Origin: Lepidostoma basale
Taxonomy: Eukaryota > Arthropoda > Insecta > Trichoptera > Lepidostomatidae
Length of the DNA stretch: 64,000 bases
Assembly (NCBI GenBank): GCA_022606425.2
Contig: JAHDVF020000060.1
Coordinates: 1,054,001-1,118,000, forward strand
Reading direction: 5' to 3'
Each line of letters starts with the position of its first letter. Within the stretch, counting starts at the first letter, position 1. Below the pieces are notes generated by a model. It was not told the origin of the DNA. It did no database searches and saw only the letters and a list, made by a program, of their open reading frames with translations. Positions 59,795 to 64,000 of this stretch are shown here, in pieces. The position numbers and the translations under genes are program-made.

Positions 59795-60870
59795 AATACT
59801 TAGAAAATTGATATAACTTTTTTTAATCCACTAATTATTAAAAAAATATTAAAAAACACGACATGTTTCGGAGGATACTTTTATTTTCAGGTGTAAAAAT
59901 CTAATAAAAACTAAACAAAGATAGACTAACATAAAAGTGCATTTAAAATTCCATACAATAATTCAAATTTAAACATTAACCTGGGCTATTTGTTATAAGT
60001 ACAAATAATTTAAAAAAAATTATCTTTACATGATGATATTATAAAAAATATAAAAATTCTAATTAAAAAAAACGTACATTTTAAAAGACATAATTTATAT
60101 AGAAATGAATAAATGATTAATTTGCATTTGATTGGGAATGTGAGCTTGGGAGATTAAATGTAGACAAAGTATTAAAGGAGAAAGGAGTAAAAGGAGGAAT
60201 CTGATTATTAATTATGTTAAAATAAATACTTTGTCTACATTTGATCTCCCAAGCTCCCATTCCCAATCAAATGCAAATTAATCATTTATTCATTTCTACA
60301 TAAATTTATGTCTTTTCTAATGTATATTTTTTTGAAATTACAATTTTTATATATTTTTCTTATTATCATCATGTATTATTATTATTAAATATTATTTATT
60401 AGTTAATTAATTAACTAACTAACCATCACGCCGTCTCCCCGAAAGGGTAGGCAGAAATAATGGACTGCCACACTTTTCTTTCCTGACATATTTCTCTCGG
60501 TTCCTCAACATTCATACATCGTGTCATGCACGCGCGGCGATTTCTCTGACTCCTCACATGGCCGACATTCAACATTTGATTTATTTGTTTTCCTCGGTCT
60601 TCCTCTATTTCTGGTTCCATTTACATCATTAACATATAATTTTTTTACCATTATTTATTAGTTCTTACTGATATATATATTTTTTAGTACTTATAACAAG
60701 TTGCCCAGGTTAATTTTTAAATTTGAGTTTTTCTTTAGTTTTTATTATATTTTTACACCTAGTTGGAGGTATTCTCCGAGACATGTCGTGTTTTTAAATA
60801 TTTTTTTAATAATTAATATATTAAACAAAGTTATTTTCAATTTCCTAAGTATATTTAAATAAAAACATTA
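59795..60870. mobile_element. H4 large palindrome (host of LINE A)
   Basis: Left arm 59795-60195 carries a minus-strand core at 59860-59890. Right arm 60215-60870 carries a plus-strand core at 60759-60788 (CTAGTTG, GAG..CTC, GAGACATGTC). Arms meet near 60205 and are mirror images over ~100 bp (AATGAATAAATGATTAATTT on the left). A 245-bp LINE A in the right arm accounts for the length difference. Confidence 0.85.
60405..60649 (-). mobile_element. LINE A inserted in H4, 14-bp target duplication
   Basis: Flanked by ATTATTTATTAGTT at 60391-60404 and 60650-60663. Minus strand NGTRNRGRPRK, deletion, INQMLNVGHVRSQRNRRACM, TRCMNVEEPREICQERKVWQ, SAYPFGETA-stop. Confidence 0.9.
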
Positions 60871-61109
60871 TAAATAGTAAAAAAATCACACTGAGAATTT
60901 GTACCATGTACACCCCTTTGTCAAACTTTTCTATCCCTTACAGAATTGACCAAGGGTCAAAACCGGTAAAACTGGTTTATTTACCCTTAATTTTAAAAAC
61001 TATAATACTATGTTACAGATCAATGATTTTTTTTATATATTATATTTAAATGAATAAAGTTGTTTTACGGTTTTAGGAAATAATTTACATATCCCTATAA
61101 CAAATAAAA

Positions 61110-61372
61110 TCGCGCTAGGCGCAAATGGCAGTGTATCGGTCACACTCTGAGACGGAACCCAGCCTGCATCGCTCAGGGCGCATTAGACTGGTCCCCTATG
61201 GGGGGAAAGAGAAAGCGAGGCAGACCTAGAGCCACCTGGAGAAGAACCCTGCAGGACGAGGTAAAGGCAGCAGGCCTCACTTGGCATGCGATAGAGTCGG
61301 GTGGAGAAGATTCCTTGAGGCCCTATGCACCACGGAAGTGTGACAGGACAAAAAGAAGAAGAAGAAGAGATA
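61110..61372 (+). mobile_element. LINE R 3' end
   Basis: RRKWQCIGHTLRRNPACIAQ, GALDWSPMGGKRKRGRPRAT, WRRTLQDEVKAAGLTWH, frameshift, WRRFLEALCTTEV-stop, AAGAAGAAGAAG. Confidence 0.9.
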
Positions 61373-61599
61373 TCAAATAAAAATATTATGTAAAAAAAAA
61401 AAAAAAATCTCAAAAAACGTATGTTCTGATACCTGTTGTTCTGCCAAAAAAATGATCACAAAAATGGTTTCGACGTATATAACTATTTGAAGCACGAGAT
61501 TAAGTAAGACCGAGTATATGTGGTGCACTTTGTGAATGTGGAAGAATTTTGATAGGTACATTAGCCTTTATATTGTTATATGATTATGTATTCACTTTG

Positions 61600-61743
61600 G
61601 AATTGAAAAATAACGTTCTCTATTTTGAACTTAAATATTAAATATCACGTCATGTTTCGGAGGAGACCTCCATCTTCAGGTGTAAATATTTAACCATAAA
61701 TTAAACAAAGAAAGACGCATTTAAAAATCAATACAATACAAAG
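61600..61743 (-). mobile_element. H4 left arm, second palindrome
   Basis: ACTTTGGAATTGAAAAATAA, TAAATATTAAATATCACG, core 61648-61679, AAATTAAACAAAGAAAGACG. The host continues at 62345-62398 and 62791-63150 after two LINE insertions. Confidence 0.75.
61648..61679 (-). ncRNA. Hammerhead-like core of H4
   Basis: Minus strand: CTGAAGA, T, GGAGG, loop TCT, CCTCC, GAAAC, ATGAC. Stem II is a perfect 5-bp hairpin. GTC is mutated to GAC in this copy; the copy at 15032-15062 keeps ATGTC. Confidence 0.45.
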
Positions 61744-62335
61744 AATTGTGTTGGGAATAAAATAATGGCGCACTCAAAGTCATTACTGCAAATAGAAATA
61801 TATCCACAGAAGCAAAGATGGCAGTACACAATGGAGTTCTAGTGCCAATCCTCATGTATGGCAGTGAAGCTTGGAGCTGGCAAAAGAAGGATAAAACCAG
61901 GATAAACGCCGTAGAAATGAGATCACCAAGAAGAATGTGCGGGAAAACGTTGTATGATGGAATACCGAACGATGAAATAAGAAAGAAATGTAAGGCAGAT
62001 GACTGCATCATGAATAAAATTAAAAAAGGATCCCAGAGATGGTTCGGACATATGGAACGAATGGATGAAGGTAGAATGGTTAAACAGTTTTACACAAGCA
62101 GCGTGAGTGAGAAAAGAAGCCGAGGACGACCGAGGAAAACATGGCATGACCAAATTAATCAATTACTAAAAGGCGGCCACATTCGAAGTCGGAATAATCG
62201 ACGTGCGTGCATGGTACGAAGTATGAATGTAGAGGAAGCTCGAGAGGTATGCCAGGGCAGGCCAGTGTGGTGATCCATCCTCTCTGCTTACCCCTCCGGG
62301 GAAATGGCGTGATGGTTAGTTAGTTAGTTAGTTAA
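61744..62335 (+). mobile_element. LINE A inserted in H4, 9-bp target duplication
   Basis: Flanked by AATACAAAG at 61735-61743 and 62336-62344. 151-codon frame: HNGVLVPILMYGSEAWSWQK, INAVEMRSPRRMCGKTLYDG, RKKCKADDCIMNKIKKGSQR, WFGHMERMDEGRMVKQFYTS, SRGRPRKTWHDQINQLLKGG, EEAREVCQGRPVW, then a stop at the next codon. TTAG tail. Confidence 0.9.
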
Positions 62336-62398
62336 AATACAAAGGAACAATACATTTGATTTACAATAAAAAATACCTGGACTAATTGCTTTAGAACT

Positions 62399-62779
62399 TC
62401 TTCTTCTTCTTCTTACCTTTTGGTAGACTCAGGAGTCTGTTATTTCAGGCGGGTCCTCTTGAGATGCCGAACTCCAGCTTTCTCTCCACCGTTTCGGGGG
62501 TCTTCCTGGTTGGCGTTGTCCGTTTGGCGTTCCATGGAGAGCTATGTGTGGTATTCTATTTGAGCTCATCCTTTCTACGTGTTCATGCCAGTATCGCCGT
62601 CTTTGACGTCCCCATCTGACCACATCTTCGACCTCGCAGATTTCTCGGATTGCTGTATTCCTAACTCGATCACGTAGGGTCTTGCCAGCTATAGCGCGAC
62701 CAATCCTCACATATGGCATTGAATCGAGGGCAGACACTGTCAAGACAAAGAGCATGCTCAGGACAACCGAGATGAAAAC
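62399..62779 (-). mobile_element. LINE C inserted in H4, 11-bp target duplication
   Basis: Flanked by GCTTTAGAACT at 62388-62398 and 62780-62790. Minus strand AIAGKTLRDRVRNTAIREIC, EVEDVVRWGRQRRRYWHEHV, ERMSSNRIPHIALHGTPNGQ, RQPGRPPKRWRESWSSASQE, DPPEITDS-stop. AAG tail. Confidence 0.9.
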
Positions 62780-62790
62780 GCTTTAGAACT

Positions 62791-63150
62791 AATAAGTAAT
62801 TTTTACCAGTAATAATACATAATAATTATAAAATCAGATACATATGAAAATACATATTTTGCCTAGATATTAATAATTTAAACAACCTAGAAACTTTGGA
62901 AATCCTCAAGTCGGTAAAATTGGGAGAAAACATCATTAATAATCAGATTCCTCCATTTACTCCGTTCTCCTTAAATACCATTTTCTCTTATTAGTCTTTC
63001 AACCTCCCATTCCCAATAATATTTTCTTTGTTAAGTTTTTTGTTATATATGAAGATGAGGGTCTCCTCCGAAATATGTCGTGATATTTTAAATATTAAAG
63101 TGGAAAATAAACAACGTTATTTTTCAATTCCAAAGATTATTACAATGGAA
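62791..63150 (+). mobile_element. H4 body and right arm of second palindrome
   Basis: GAAAATACATATTTTGCCTA, ATCAGATTCCTCCATTTACT, CAACCTCCCATTCCCAATAA, core at 63049-63079 (ATGAAGA, TG, AGGGTCTCCTCC, GAAATATGTC), then AATATTAAAGTGGAAAATAA, mirror of 61600-61640. Confidence 0.75.
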
Positions 63151-63154
63151 TTCC

Positions 63155-63362
63155 ACAGTGATAATGCATTAACTTTCAATCAATTGATATCGCATTCGTA
63201 ATGTTTTCATGTTTGATTAAAAAAACTGTCTGGTAACTCCAAAAGGAGATCTACAAATTGAAATTGAACATTATTGATAAAGCAACGTATGTCTAGGTTA
63301 GATCCAAAGCGTTGAATTTGTTCATTTGTTGTTGCTCAAATTGACGTATTTGACAAACAGTT
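63155..63362. other. Unassigned stretch
   Basis: Only the H4-adjacent ATGGAATTCCACAGTG box (also at 6007) is recognisable. Confidence 0.35.
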
Positions 63363-63364
63363 TT

Positions 63365-63843
63365 ACTAACTAACTAACTTACCATCACGCCGTCTCCCTG
63401 GAGGGGTAGGCAAAAAGAATGGAACGCCACACTGTTCTGTCCTGACATACGTCTCTCGCTTCCTCTACATTCATACATCTTGTCATGCACGCACGTCGAT
63501 TTTTCCGACTCCTCACGTGACCGACATTCAATATTCGATTGATTTGATCGTGCCACGTTTTCCTCGGCCTTCCTCTATTTCTAGCTCCGTTCACGTCGTT
63601 TACATATACCTTCTTTACCATTCTGTTTTCACTCATTCTTTCCATGTGTCCAAACCATCTTAATGACCCTTTCCTTATTTTGTTCATGACACTTTCATTC
63701 GCACCACATTCACTTCTTATACTTGCATTTGTCACTCTATCTTAAACAGATTTGTCACACATTCGTCTTAGAGATCTCATTTCTACTGCATTTATTCTAC
63801 TTTCATCCTTCTTTAGCCAGTTCCATGCTTCACTTCCATACAT
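63365..63843 (-). mobile_element. LINE A, young copy with one interrupting stop
   Basis: Minus strand, open for 116 codons from TNASIRSECGANESVMNKIR to FAYPSRETA-stop. A stop in VYDR separates it from the upstream MYGSEAWNWLKKDES block. Very close to 27250-27817 and 44320-44838. Confidence 0.9.
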
Positions 63844-64000
63844 TTTTAGTGGTTTTTATTTTAAAATTAGAAAGACGACTTAGAAAATGATGCACCACGT
63901 TCTATCCTCTTTGTGCAACGAACGTGACACTGTGTATTCGTTAACATTATTCAAATTGGTCATTCTATTGTTGTGACTTCCCGTCTTTCAAGTTTTGCTG

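Noticed and set aside
1..64000. CRISPR array or bacterial operon
   Set aside because: No regularly spaced identical repeats with unique spacers. All tandem arrays are spacer-free satellites and all coding relics are eukaryotic retroelements.

Overview
This is an AT-rich eukaryotic nuclear window, most likely from an insect and possibly a lepidopteran. The evidence is indirect: many 5'-truncated non-LTR retrotransposons (LINEs), RTE-type 3' ends of a kind common in Lepidoptera, tRNA-derived SINEs, and no compact gene organisation. I found no host protein-coding exon, tRNA gene, rRNA gene or CRISPR array that I can defend. The window is almost wholly an intergenic or intronic graveyard of mobile elements, many inserted inside one another.

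Families, named only for this report. LINE A: TTAG-tailed, about 35 fragments on both strands, reading frame ending SAYPFGETA-stop. LINE J: jockey/CR1-like C-terminus containing the VGRAI..LN motif, with several tail types. LINE K: CR1/L2-like, 3'UTR hairpin. LINE C: GRPPKRW..SW motif, AAG-repeat tail. LINE D and relatives: RTE-like, WTDDL motif, AAG tail. LINE R: RTE-like, ends CTTEV-stop. LINES L and M: further RT C-terminal types. Every copy I could read begins downstream of the catalytic YADD box, so none is autonomous. Two non-autonomous families borrow LINE tails. A tRNA-derived SINE shares its last ~65 nt with a J-type LINE, and element B shares its last ~65 nt with LINE A.

The most interesting component is a set of short, mostly fold-back elements (H1 to H4, H6, plus solitary copies). 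They carry a hammerhead-ribozyme-like core: CTGATGA or CTGAAGA, a short GC-closed hairpin, GAAAC, then a short self-complementary stretch ending GTC. Two of these elements sit inside identifiable LINEs with clean target-site duplications (15 bp at 4656/4966, 11 bp at 17541/17790). They are therefore real mobile units and not chance palindromes. H1 also occurs as a head-to-tail dimer with 243-bp spacing.

Layout. 0-5 kb: long-TIR element, LINE pieces, H1 inserted in LINE L. 5-11 kb: H4 and P1 repeats, K LINEs, AAT microsatellite, GC-rich unique islands. 11.7-13.4 kb: 8-bp satellite with a long LINE A. 13.5-22.4 kb: H1/J/H4/H3/H2 elements, nested SINE, long LINE R and an H1 dimer. 22.6-23.1 kb: 13-bp satellite. 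24-45 kb: dense LINE A with elements B, J, M and SINEs. 45-53 kb: TTC microsatellite, LINE R with the Q repeat, B, and H2/H1 hosts with nested LINEs. 53-64 kb: P1, a hAT-like element, nested SINE, B, and two large H4 palindromes that host three LINE insertions.
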